Translations under genes and position numbers: made by a program
Shown here: piece after piece, positions 53,314 to 63,844 of the stretch
How the letters are laid out: each line of letters starts with the position of its first letter
Position numbering within the stretch: position 1 is the first letter of the stretch
From: Siphonodentalium dalli
Taxonomy: Eukaryota; Mollusca; Scaphopoda; Gadilida; Siphonodentaliidae
NCBI GenBank assembly: GCA_032622095.1
Contig: CP136066.1
Location: 232,072,961-232,136,960 of the forward strand
DNA length: 64,000 bases
Direction: 5' to 3'
The notes under the pieces: model-generated
Databases searched by the model: none
Told to the model about the DNA's origin: nothing
The model's input: the letters and a program-made list of their open reading frames with translations, nothing else

Positions 53314-53753
53314 ATAAGAGAGGACTGGTAATTATTTAAATAGAAAGTCTACCATATGGGTTATCCCACGAACAATTATTTTAAGTGGCCTGGCGACTCG
53401 GTCCAAGATAACGGCTTATTGTTATTGTTGTCTATATTCACTATTGTTATTGTTGTCTATGAACTGATACCTCTCCATTATGTGATCCTGAATTTCATCC
53501 AGTGCCTTTTAATTGTCTGGAGTTAATAATTTAGTACACAATTAGTAATTGTAACAAAGAACATGAGGATCAGCTAATCATTTTCTTAAATGTAGTCATT
53601 AACTTCATGTTCTATGTCAGTAAGTTACTTTTAGTCCAGTGCATTTATGGTTTCACCTCAAACTAATTGCAACACAAAGTTTCTCAGTGGGAATAAGTAC
53701 TATAAACCATCACAAACAACATACTAAAAATAATGAAAGTGTCAATGACACTG
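53314..53753. other. Intergenic, no gene seen
   Basis: Contains a short direct repeat 'ttattgttattgttgtctat' near 53,420 and 53,441. Nothing else is recognised. Confidence 0.45.
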
Positions 53754-55926
53754 TAGCTCAACTAACAGACTAAAGGTACGACCTGTAGCCCATACTAAAG
53801 AATTTAGTCATACAAAGAGTAAAATCCAAGATGGCTGCTGGCGGCCATTTTTTTGGCCGAATGACCACAAAATGACTTGTTCCCATCTACATGTCATTAT
53901 TAACATTCATTACAAATTTTATGATGATCAGACTAAAGGTACGACATGTAGCCCGTGCTAAAGAATTTAGTCATACAAAGAGTAAAATCAAAGATGGCTG
54001 CTGGCGGCCATGTTTTCGGCCGAATGACCCCAAAATGACTCGTTCCCATCTACATGTCATCGTTAAGATCCATGACAAATTTTATGACGATCAGACTAAA
54101 GGTACTTTGTATTTAGTCATACAAAGAGTAAAATCCAAGATGGCTGCTAGCGGCCATGTTTTTTGGACGAATGACCCCAAAATTACTCGTTCCCATCTAC
54201 ATGTCAATATTAACATCCATCACAAATTTCATGATGATCAGACGAACAGTACGACCTGTGGCTCGTGCCTATGGATTAAATTTTGAAATCCAAGATGGCC
54301 GCTGGTGGTCATGATTTTTGTCCGAATGACCCCAAAATGACTCGTTCCCATCTACATTCCAATTTCAACAGCCATGACAAATTTTATGATGATCAGACTA
54401 AAGGTACGACCTGTAGCCCGTGCTAAAGGATTTAGTCATACAAAGAGTAAAATCAAAGATGGCTGCTGGCGGCCATGTTTTTTGGCCGAATGACCCCAAA
54501 ATGACTCGTTTCCCATCTACATATCATTGTTAACATCCACGACAAATTTTATGATGATCAGACTAAAGGTACGACCTGTAGCCCGTGCCAAACAATTTAG
54601 TCATGCAAAGAACAAAATCCAAGATGGTGGCTGGCGGCCATGTTTTTTTGCCGAATGACCCCAAAAAGACTCGTTCCCATCTACATGTTATTGTTAACAT
54701 CCATGACAAATTTCATGATGATCCGACCAAAGGTACGACCCGTAGCCCGTGCCAAAGGATTTAGTCATGCAAAGAGTAAAATCCAAGATGGCTGCTGGCG
54801 GCCATGTTTTTTGGCCGAACAACCCCAAAATTACTCGTTCCCATCTACATGTCAATATTAACTTCCATGACAAATTTCATGATGATCAGACTAACACTCC
54901 GGCCTGTAGCCCGTGCTAATGGATTGAATTTTGAAATCCATGATGGCCACTGGCGGCCATGTTTTTTTTTCCCGAATGACCCCAAAATGACTCTTTCTCA
55001 TCTACATGTCAATGTCAACGCCCATGACAAATTTCATAATGATCCGACCAAAGGTACAACATGTAGCCCGTGCCAAAGGATTTAGTCATGCAAAGAGTAA
55101 AATCCAAGATGGCTTCCTGCGGCCATGTTTTATGGCCGAACGTTCCCATCTATATGTCATTGTTAACATCCATGAAAAATTTCATAATGATTCGATCAAA
55201 GGTAGGACCTGTAGCCATTGCCAAACAATTTAGTCATGCAAAGAGTAAAATACAAAATGGCTGCTGGCGGCCATGTTTTTTGGCCGAATGACCTCAAAAT
55301 GACTCTTTCCCATCTACATACCATTGTTAACATCCATGACAAATTTTATGATGATCAGACTAAAGGTACGACCTGTAGCCTGTGCTAAAGGATTTAGTCA
55401 TACAAAGAGTAAAATCCAAGATGGCTGCTGGCGGCCATGTTTTTGGGCCGAATGACCCCAAAATGACTCGTTCCCATCTACTTGTCAATATTAACATTCA
55501 TGACAAATTTCATGATGATCAGACGAACAGTACGACCTGTAGCCGGTGCTAATGGATTGAATTTTGAAATTAAAGATGGCGGCCATGTTTTTTGTCTGAA
55601 TGACCCCAAAATGACTTGTTCCCATCTACTTGTCAATATTAATATCCATGACATATTTTATGATGATCAGACTAAAGGTACGACCTGTAGCCCGTGCTAA
55701 TGGATTGAATTTTGAAATCCAAGATGGCCACTGGCGACCATGTTTTTTTCCCGAATGACCCCAACATGAATCATTCCGGTCTAAATGTTGATGTCAACAG
55801 CTATGACAAATTTCATAATGATCCGACCAAAGGTACGACCTGTAGCCTGTATTGTTGACGAATCACGTACACACGGACGACAAAGCCATGGCAATAGCTC
55901 AAACTTTACAAAGTAAAGTTGAGCTA
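53754..55926 (+). mobile_element. Compact complete satellite-bearing element (pearl/HINE-like)
   Basis: It is bounded by a 10-bp inverted terminal repeat: TAGCTCAACT at 53,754-53,763 and its complement at 55,917-55,926. Inside are about 13 monomers of the same 155/164-bp families as the giant array, more diverged from each other. They are followed by the same last monomer, the 'acacacggacgacaaagcc' stretch and the terminal hairpin (55,895-55,926). No transposase or helicase is encoded, so it would be non-autonomous. A known comparison is the bivalve pearl and HINE-type Helitron-like elements, which carry ~160-bp tandem cores and hairpin ends. The class assignment is inference from structure, and other non-autonomous classes remain possible. 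Confidence 0.75.
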
Positions 55927-56074
55927 AAAATGGACAAAAATACCCCAAAACAGTCCAAAATGGCATTTTTTGGAAAAGAGTCAATACTAAGGATTCATAG
56001 GGCCATAAGTTGATTTTGGCACATATCATGTGTTTAGCAACTCCAGCACAGTGTATTTAACCGAGTACACTTAA

Positions 56075-56446
56075 CCCTTTACCCAACAAACCGGCCAAAT
56101 AAAGCTTCAACAGCCTAAAATATCTTGGGTCTGTCTCAATAAAACCATACAAATATGGATATCATTGGAACCGGCTCATTGACCACATTGTGATGGTTAT
56201 AGTTATGCCCTGTGCCAATGCATTCTCTTATATATGCGAGTCGACCATAGGTCGCCTCGCATATAAAAGAGAATGCATTGGCCTAAAAAAAATCTTTTTT
56301 TACCATTTTTTCTTACATTCTTTAACAATTTTATAATTTTTAATGTGTTAAGCCAATGCATTCTCTTATATATGCGAGGCGACCTATGGTCGACTCGCAT
56401 ATATAAGAGAATGCATTGGCACAGGGCCCTTCTGTTGGGTAAAGAG
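56075..56446. mobile_element. piggyBac-like MITE with double palindromic core
   Basis: TTAA sits at both ends (56,071-56,074 and 56,447-56,450). Ends are CCCTTTACCCAACA on the left and, on the complement, CTCTTTACCCAACA on the right. Inside are two 69-bp palindromic cores (56,214-56,282 and 56,352-56,420) that are nearly exact reverse complements across a 69-bp A/T-rich spacer. CCC ends with TTAA target duplications are the piggyBac signature. No coding capacity. Confidence 0.8.
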
Positions 56447-56450
56447 TTAA

Positions 56451-58487
56451 GAGGTTATGAGAAATACAGGGCATATCGATATCAATTTATTGAGATGTAT
56501 GACCTAAAATATGGTATTTCATCACACCAGTTCTGTGTCACAAGGCAAATTTGCCTAAGTCCATACAATGGAACACACATTTTGTTTAAGAATATTTTTG
56601 TCTTCTCGATCAGAGATGCATGAAGGAATCATTTTTTTGTGCACAATATAGTGAGGAAACTAACACAACAGCAAGATATCCCTTCATTATTCTCTAGTTT
56701 TTAAAATACTAGACGATAAAATATGGATTTTAGCTAATTCTTGGAAATTGAGGCTCCAAAATTAGACAAACTCCCAATTTTGGAGGCACATAACTCGAAA
56801 AATACTCAAAGTATCTGGAAAATGTTTTCAGTTCTGTAATCATGATTGTGCACTCAACAAAATGGATATAGAAATGGAAGGACATGTGAAATGAAGTTTT
56901 TTATAAACATCCTTGAAAAGCTATAAATTGAGTCTTTTACCAAATTTTAACAAATTTATTTCACAAATTTACCAATTTTGCCTTTTTGATTTTTAGTATG
57001 TTGTTTGTAATTGGTTAATAGACATAATCCTGCTAAGAAACATTGTGTTGCAATTAGTTTGAGGTTTGGCACTTTTTTCTCATAAATGCACCGGACTATT
57101 TCCACATATTACACAGATATGTTAGAGCTCATTTGGTAAATACATAAAAAAATTAATTTGTTTTTATTTTTGTTTGTTTTATCATCAGGCATCAAAATAA
57201 AAATGTCTAATGCAGCGCTTTTTATTGAATGGAATAAAAACCAACTTAATCCGGGGGTGGGGGGGGGGGGGATCTGCAGAAAAAGTCCAGATACAGGGAC
57301 ATGGCGAGTGGGTGGTTCGAGGTCATAAAAAATGTGTGATGCAATTTTGTTCAATCAACATATTTATTAAAGATTAATTAAGCTATTGTAATTATATTAC
57401 TTAGTTTTGTACTGTGCTTACCTGTTGCATGATTTCTGAGAGTGATGTGACAATATTAGTGACTAGAGAACACTGTATGCATCGCCAGGTTGGACGCTCA
57501 TGATATTATCCCGGTACATGTAGCCAGGCTGTGTAGCTATTATTTTTATCTCTTTCGCTGCCACTCAGCACCACAGGCAGATTCCTCACTGCCAAGAATA
57601 CCATATACGGTATGTATAGTGTATCTCAAGTATCGCTTGGAATAATTTGGTGAAACTTCACATATTATTAGACAAAGTCATCGCAAGTTCAGAGCTACGC
57701 ACACCACCGCCATAGAGGTCACATGACCTTTACACTCTAATGGCTATATTTGATGCTTATTCATGCTATATGGGTGCTATGATGCTATCAATGCATTAAT
57801 TGGTAATTCTTGGCATTTATTTCTCAATTTACCTTCATTAGTTTAAGAGAGGGCCCCATACCCGGCCTATATATGCTATACACACCCATATTTGAAGATG
57901 TCATGTCACCATGGTGATTACCATGCACTTCTGTGTGTGGTCACATTCCATGTACATACATGTATATTTACGGGTAATGCATTAAAATTTCAATATATCG
58001 CAAATGTCTTTGTCTTATGTTGAATAACTTATGACTTATGTTGATAAACTTATAACTATGTTTAGACCTGTTGAAAGTCATTAAGAATGTACCAGCTCCG
58101 TCCTGTACACGGCTACATATATAAAACATAAACCCATTCTGAATGACAAAATGTGACATCCGCACGTCAACAATATAAAATTATATAATTATAATGGGAT
58201 ATGAAAGGAAATGTTGTGTGAGTGGTATGTTTGTGAATGATCGAATGTCTTCCTTTAGTATGTGTTGGCGTAAGTGTGTGTACGGATTTTGAGAGAGAGA
58301 GAGTCACACACACTATGATACGTGCCGTGTGTAAATCGTATATTCAATACTTGTATAAGAGTTGGAATGTTTTACTGAGTGAGATTGATTCCGGATTATT
58401 TACATTTACTGATTTAGTTTTATAAACATGAACATTGTATGTTCACACGCACCGTTAGAATTGAGGTGAATTTTACAGGACTAAGAT
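56451..58487. other. Intergenic, no gene recognised
   Basis: AT-rich with no domain-bearing frame. It contains a G-rich patch at 57,253-57,271 that belongs to the G-tract repeat noted separately, a (GA)n run near 58,291 and short T/A runs. Confidence 0.5.
57239..57330 (+). repeat. G-tract repeat, copy 1
   Basis: Five G, one T and thirteen G (57,253-57,271) are followed by 'gatctgcag', 'aaaaagtcc' and 'agatacaggg'. The phrases recur with a similar G or C tract at 59,870-60,015 and 63,165-63,250, so this is a small dispersed family. Its class is unknown. Confidence 0.5.
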
Positions 58488-59651
58488 GAATCCCTGTGGG
58501 TTACACATAATCCCTGTGGGCGACACATAATCCCTGTGGGCGACACATAATCCCTGTGGGCGACACATAATCCCTGTGGGCGACACATAATCCCTGTGGG
58601 CGACACATAATCCCTGTGGGCGACACATAATCCCTGTGGGTGACACATAATCCCTGTGGGCGACACATAATCCCTGTGGGTTACACATAATCCCTGTGGG
58701 CGACACATAATCCCTGTGGGCGACACATAATCCCTGTGGGCGACACATAATCCCTGTGGGTTACACATAATCCCTGTGGGCGACACATAATCCCTGTGGG
58801 TGACACATAATCCCTGTGGGCGACACATAATCCCTGTGGGCAACACATAATCCCTGTGGGCGACACATAATCCCTGTGGGTTACACATAATCCCTGTGGG
58901 CGACACATAATCCCTGTGGGCGACACATAATCCCTGTGGGTTACACATAATCCCTGTGGACGACACATAATCCCTGTGGGTGACACATAATCCCTGTGGG
59001 CGACACATAATCCCTGTGGGCGACACATAATCCCTGTGGGCGACACATAATCCCTGTGGGCGACACGTAATCCCTGTGGGCGACACATAATCCCTGTGGG
59101 CTACACATAATCCCTGTGGGTTACACATAATCCCTGTGGGCGACACATAATCCCTGTGGGCGACACATAATCCCTGTGGGCGACACATAATCCCTGTGGG
59201 CTACACATAATCCCTGTGGGTTACACATAATCCCTGTGGGCGACACATAATCCCTGTGGGCGACACATAATCCCTGTGGGCTACACATAATCCCTGTGGG
59301 TTACACATAATCCCTGTGGGCGACACATAATCCCTGTGGGCGACACGTAATCCCTGTGGGCGACACATAATCCCTGTGGGTTACACATAATCCCTGTGGG
59401 CGACACATAATCCCTGTGGGCGACACATAATCCCTGTGGGTTACACATAATCCCTGTGGGCGACACATAATCCCTGTGGGCGACACGTAATCCCTGTGGG
59501 CGACACATAATCCCTGTGGGCGACACATAATCCCTGTGGGTTACACATAATCCCTGTGGGCGACACATAATCCCTGTGGGTGACACATAATCCCTGTGGG
59601 CGACACATAATCCCTGTGGGTGACACATAATCCCTGTGGGTGACACATAAT
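58488..59651. repeat. 20-bp minisatellite, ~58 units in perfect register
   Basis: Unit CGACACATAATCCCTGTGGG. Fifty-seven full units fill 58,501-59,640 with no indel at all; partial units flank them. Almost all variation is in the first two bases: by hand count 37 CG, 11 TT, 5 TG, 3 CT and 1 CA. All three CT units are followed by a TT unit. A T-A to G change (CACGTAA) appears in three units and one unit ends GGA. The minus strand has no stop in any frame and spells a 20-residue repeat (longest frame 235 codons). With no start context or domain I treat that as a by-product. Confidence 0.97.
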
Positions 59652-60414
59652 ACATATCTTTATATATTCACTCACAAATATTTCAATGTTGGCAGAAACC
59701 TGGGAACTTTATTTTTTTATGATTTTCCTTCTGATTATGATAATACGATTCCACGATTCCACTTTTATGGGTTGTATTATTATGGTGGAATATGCTAATT
59801 AGAAATTTCTTGAAAGAAAGAACTAGATTGGTATATTTTTTCATATTATTATGATTTATTTACTAATTCTTGTGGGTGGGTCCCAAAAAGTTGACCTGGA
59901 AAAAATAAAAAAAAATTGCACAGAGGGTGAGGGGTGGTCAGGTAGCAGAAAATAATTTTTCAACCCTGTATCTGCAAATTGTGTCATGTACCACCCCCCC
60001 CCCCCCCCCCCTCACCTGGGTTCACCATAAAATGTGAGTTTGTTGACCAGACTGTACATATCTATGGACATGTTGGTGAAGACATAACAAATATTATTTA
60101 TTTTAATAACATAACAGGCATCCAATTAGAAACACCTACACTAGTAACGCGACCCTTTATATGGGGCGGGGGCGGGGCATGAGAACCAAAACCCTTTATG
60201 GTCTCATATCTTCATTCAATCTCACAAATGTTCTCTCATTCTGTCTCTCACTGTACATTATATAACCTACATACAGAAGTCACACGCATCACACATAATT
60301 ACATTAAATTCATCGTTATACAATGGAGCGTGAGGGGGAGGGGAGGAGAGGTGAGGGGGAAGGGGAATAAAATGTGGGTGATTAGAAATAAATGATCGAC
60401 TGAGGAATGGTAAG
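59652..60414. repeat. Intergenic with inverted G-tract repeat copy
   Basis: No gene is seen. At 59,870-60,015 lies a reverse-orientation copy of the G-tract repeat: 'gtgggtcccaaaaa', A-rich sequence, 'caaccctgtatctgc' and a run of 18 C (59,994-60,011). A purine-rich GGGGAGG stretch is at 60,330-60,365. Confidence 0.55.
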
Positions 60415-60418
60415 TTAA

Positions 60419-60654
60419 CCCTTTGAGTGCCGGGTCCCGATCTCATCGGCACTAAACCTACAAAATAAGTCTGTTAAAGAATATAAGAATAAATTATTAA
60501 AATTGTTAAATAAAAAAAAATTTAAAAAAAATTGTTAGGCCAATGCATTCTCTTATATAACGGAGGCGACCTATGGTCGACTCGCATATATAAGAGAATG
60601 CATTGGCACAGGGTATATGGGTTAATACACAAATCGGACCTGGCACTCAAAGGG
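60419..60654. mobile_element. piggyBac-like MITE in likely intron
   Basis: 236 bp flanked by TTAA (60,415-60,418 and 60,655-60,658). Terminal inverted repeats of about 22 bp begin CCCTTTGAGTGCC, then G or A, then GGTCC. One 69-bp palindromic core (60,539-60,607) is shared with the 56-kb element, but with 'ataacggag' replacing one arm's 'atatgcgag'. It lies about 68 bp beyond the predicted 5' splice site of the Mab-21-like exon. It has no coding capacity. Confidence 0.85.
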
Positions 60655-60710
60655 TTAATAACTTTATGGTTTGTGAAAATAAATCAAAGTTTGTTTGTAA
60701 AGTTAATAAA

Positions 60711-62075
60711 TTAAGAGAAAGACTCACCAGCGGGAATAACTCGCAGCGACCAGAGTGTGATGAGGAGCTCTCTTATAACATCACAGGGTTTAACATAATA
60801 CACAGAGCGGTCTGTATAATACCGATATATATCCCGGGTTCTATGATGATGTGCTTCTATTATAGCATTCCATCCGTCATCACTGTGACGAGGGACATCA
60901 GATCCATATAGATCCCTCGGCCTCCTCTCATAAGATGTATATAGCTCCCTCCAATCATTCTTCATGCCCGCTGTACTTCCGATGTCATGGAATATGTTAT
61001 GAGTCGCCTTCTGATCCAGACACAGAGCGTAGACAGCGATAATCTCGAGGACGCGGTTACTAAGTTGATCAATGCTCCAAGAATCCGATTTACCAAAATG
61101 ATTCAGTAGAAACAATACGATGAGTTTGATATGGTATGAAGGGAAGGCGGCCTTCGGACACGCACAGCCCAGATGATAATCCGGGAGGAAATAATGAGCG
61201 AGACATTTAGTGAGCTGGTACGCCATTCCTGCACCGGTCCCGGACAAATCAAGCATCACCCTCGACTCGGCGAATGTTGTTGTTAATAGGAACCGATCCC
61301 CGCGATCGTTAATGATGTAGAATGCGAATGGTGGCTGATCTACGAGAGATTGTATGATTCGATCCCCTCGTGATGAAGTCAGACTCTCGTCCCTCATCCC
61401 GACCGATATATCAAGCTTCAATTCTGAGCCGTTGAGTGTAAATGTTACAGCCGTGGCTTTATGTAGGACGCATTGCTTGATGTATTTAAGGCCGGGTATC
61501 ATCTCCACATTACGTCTCAGTGAGTTTACTATGAGTCTCCTTAGTGTGAGTCCTGCACTCCATACTCCATACATCCTCTCCTCTACCCATTCAGCTTCCT
61601 CTACGTTATCCTTAATATACTCTCCACACGACTCGCTGACTCGGATGTTATACATATTACTCTTCACCGGGAAGCACGCCTCGTGGTGATTATACAGACA
61701 CGGCAGAAATATTACAAAATCTGCCTCATCCATTTTAATAGTTTTAGTTTGTTCAGCGACGGACCCCAGAAGGACGACTGCACTCTGTTTAAATATGTCT
61801 GGATACTCCTCCCTCAGATCCGTCATCACCCGCTCCATTAACCTCTCTATGTGATGAATGATAATACGACTGTCGGGTCGAGAGGTCACCTCACAGTCGG
61901 ATTTAATAAAGGAGCGTAACATCTGGTGCAGCATGCTCCCGGTATCTGGTGCCGTACGACTCACCACCCGCCGTGTTATCTCTCTTATCTCCGGGTCGAT
62001 ATCAGCGTCACGACTGTCTAATGTTTCCATGAGAATCGTCAGTATAGAAGTGTTAGCTGACGATTCTTGCAGCAT
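60711..62075 (-). CDS. Mab-21/cGAS-like nucleotidyltransferase (cGLR-type), partial gene
   Basis: The 454-codon frame is a Mab-21-domain nucleotidyltransferase. In known family members this fold joins nucleotides; cGAS and cGAS-like receptors make cyclic dinucleotides after sensing nucleic acid, while other Mab-21 proteins have no known product. The metal-binding core is intact: G104-S105, E117-A-D119 in MDEADF, and a third acid D222 in KLDISV. The C-terminal helical half carries the typical SYHIK at 313-317. A His/Cys-rich patch (H294 to C306, with C304 and C306) lies where cGAS holds its zinc site, but the spacing differs. No signal peptide or membrane segment was seen. The frame is open upstream to an acceptor at 62,126, and a strong donor lies at 60,727. 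The true exon is therefore probably 60,728-62,125; M1 and the last five residues (GESFS) may not be the protein ends. Family confidence is high; ligand, product and cyclic-dinucleotide role are inference. Confidence 0.88.
   Translation of the reverse strand: MLQESSANTSILTILMETLDSRDADIDPEIREITRRVVSRTAPDTGSMLHQMLRSFIKSDCEVTSRPDSRIIIHHIERLMERVMTDLREEYPDIFKQSAVVLLGSVAEQTKTIKMDEADFVIFLPCLYNHHEACFPVKSNMYNIRVSESCGEYIKDNVEEAEWVEERMYGVWSAGLTLRRLIVNSLRRNVEMIPGLKYIKQCVLHKATAVTFTLNGSELKLDISVGMRDESLTSSRGDRIIQSLVDQPPFAFYIINDRGDRFLLTTTFAESRVMLDLSGTGAGMAYQLTKCLAHYFLPDYHLGCACPKAAFPSYHIKLIVLFLLNHFGKSDSWSIDQLSNRVLEIIAVYALCLDQKATHNIFHDIGSTAGMKNDWRELYTSYERRPRDLYGSDVPRHSDDGWNAIIEAHHHRTRDIYRYYTDRSVYYVKPCDVIRELLITLWSLRVIPAGESFS
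60722..60727 (-). other. Predicted 5' splice site
   Basis: On the minus strand the exon end reads CCCGCTG then GTGAGT, a near-consensus donor. It splits a Gly codon after its first base (phase 1). If used, the stop at 60,711-60,713 is intronic. Confidence 0.7.
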
Positions 62076-62125
62076 GTCGTGTTGTGGGTTGAAGTCTGTT
62101 GGAATTGATCTCCAGCACAGATCAC

Positions 62126-62150
62126 CTGAAATATAGAAACAGACGTCAGA
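62126..62150 (-). other. Predicted 3' splice site
   Basis: On the minus strand a pyrimidine-rich stretch (TCTGTTTCTATATTTCAG) is followed by exon sequence GTGATCTG. Splicing here gives phase 1 and adds 16 codons (DLCWRSIPTDFNPQHD) before the first Met. The frame has no Met in this extension, so the start codon would be in an upstream exon or at Met 62,075. Confidence 0.65.
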
Positions 62151-63614
62151 ATATTTAAAACAAGTCAGGAATATCTATATAATCATGTTCTATATAATTA
62201 TTTAATAAAGTATTAGATATTTAACCGTTCACATATAATCTATCATTAACATCATCAAGTGATGCAGCCTCATATCCGCTTAATGTTAAAATAACACACA
62301 CGGCTGCAATGTTTCATGTAATAATAAAGCTGTTCAAAATATCAGGCACAAAAAAAGTAAGAAAAATTAATTTGGAGAAAAATATGGTTTTTTTTTCAAA
62401 TTTATTTTATTTTATTTTTTTCAAATTTTTTTTTTATTTACTAACGCGGTATTTTTTTTACCAACTTGTCAGTAAGTTTTGATCATTAAATCCAAAATAA
62501 CTAAACTCTTAACAATATATCTGTGATATGTGAAGAGTGACTATCATGTAACATAGAGACATAAAACATTGAAGTAAATGATTCTCTGATCCTCAGTCTG
62601 CTGTAATTATTAAAACTCCACAACAATTTAAAGGCCCTGGCAGCTGGACTGGAAAAAATTAAGGTTCGCATGTTAAAATGGAGAGATGTCAATTTATAGA
62701 CAACAATAACAAATGATTTTGACTAAAACAGACTTCATTAAATGGCTGGTTTCTAACTTATCCGTGATGAAGCATAATGTCTTTATAGTTTTATGCTGTT
62801 TATTCACACGTATTAGCCAAAAAACATAAAGAATTATAGACCATTTATTATTTATCCATGTTGCATTTTAAAGTCTTTAATGTGAGGAACTCAACAAGCC
62901 TTAAATAGACAGGAATTCTTGGTATTATTTGGTTATTTTTCCCATGGATTTTAAGCACATTTGTTGAACACCTGCATCATGACTCTCAGTGAATTCATGT
63001 TCATTTCATCTTTGGTGGAGACGGACCGTGTTAGTTTCCAGTCTGACACCGTGTAACTTTCAGTGCTAACACCTGCTTCCTGTGAAGACTTCAGATAGAA
63101 AAACTGGGGCACCATTAATCCTTACACTTTGTATGATGTTGAGAAATTTGCTGCCAACCAGGGGAGGGGATGGTGGGGGGGTGCAAGAAAAAAAACTCCA
63201 GGATACAAGGTTGAAATTTTTTTATTTTTTATTTTTTTGGGACCCACCATCCTGAGAACGCATATATTTTCCTGTCTGATCTCAGACACCCACCCCTCCA
63301 ACACAAGTTTTTTCAAGGGCAAATGGGTACCCACCCTCAAAGTTTAATAAAAAAAACAGTGAAATTAGCAGGATAAGGCAAACAAAAGGTGTGAAATATT
63401 ATAAATAATTAACCATCCGGATATAATGTCACTCATGTTATCTCAATGAAAGGCACCAGAAATCTCAGAAAATCACAAAACCCTCTTTATAATAATTTTA
63501 TTTAATAAACTTGTGAAATAATTCAGGTTCCATACCATAGGTTACCCACACCAGTACATATTATGCAACAGAGAAGTGTTGAGAGCAGCATAATGTAAGT
63601 AGGTCCATATATAA
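62151..63614. other. Likely intron or upstream region, no exon recognised
   Basis: AT-rich, with long T/A runs at 62,383-62,460. No further Mab-21 or N-terminal domain could be recognised on the minus strand. A forward G-tract repeat copy lies at 63,165-63,250 ('ggtgggggggtgc', 'ccaggatacaaggttg', then T/A runs and 'gggacccacc'). Confidence 0.5.
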
Positions 63615-63840
63615 CCCTTCCTGAAATTTTGTGAAAACCCTGTACCAATGCATTCTCTTATATATGCAAGTTGCCCATAGGGAGCCTCGCATATATAAGT
63701 GAATACATTTACCTAACAATATTAACCTTGACCTTGTAAGCCAGTTCATTCTCTTATATATGTGAGTGATTCACCTATATAAGAGAATGCACTGGCACAA
63801 GATCTGTAATGCTGCACCAGCCCAGTTCCCATCATGAGGG
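63615..63840. mobile_element. Degenerate piggyBac-like MITE
   Basis: Two palindromic cores of the same family (63,644-63,713, damaged; 63,740-63,796, shortened to 57 bp) lie between CCCTTCCTGA on the left and CATCATGAGGG followed by TTAA (63,841-63,844) on the right. The left flank is ATAA instead of TTAA and the ends match poorly, so this is an old copy. Confidence 0.6.
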
Positions 63841-63844
63841 TTAA

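Noticed and set aside
53891-55700. Overlapping frames of 72-131 codons in the compact element
   Set aside because: Shadows of the same satellite monomers; no transposase, Rep or helicase motif.
56203-56623. Frames of 65 and 116 codons around 56.2-56.6 kb
   Set aside because: They read through the palindromic cores of the MITE; the peptide repeats on both strands because the DNA is palindromic.
58481-59655. CRISPR-like look of the 20-bp repeats
   Set aside because: Units abut with no unique spacers, and the context is eukaryotic. It is a minisatellite.
61354-62136. Plus-strand frames of 92-111 codons opposite the Mab-21-like exon
   Set aside because: Antisense shadows of the real minus-strand exon.
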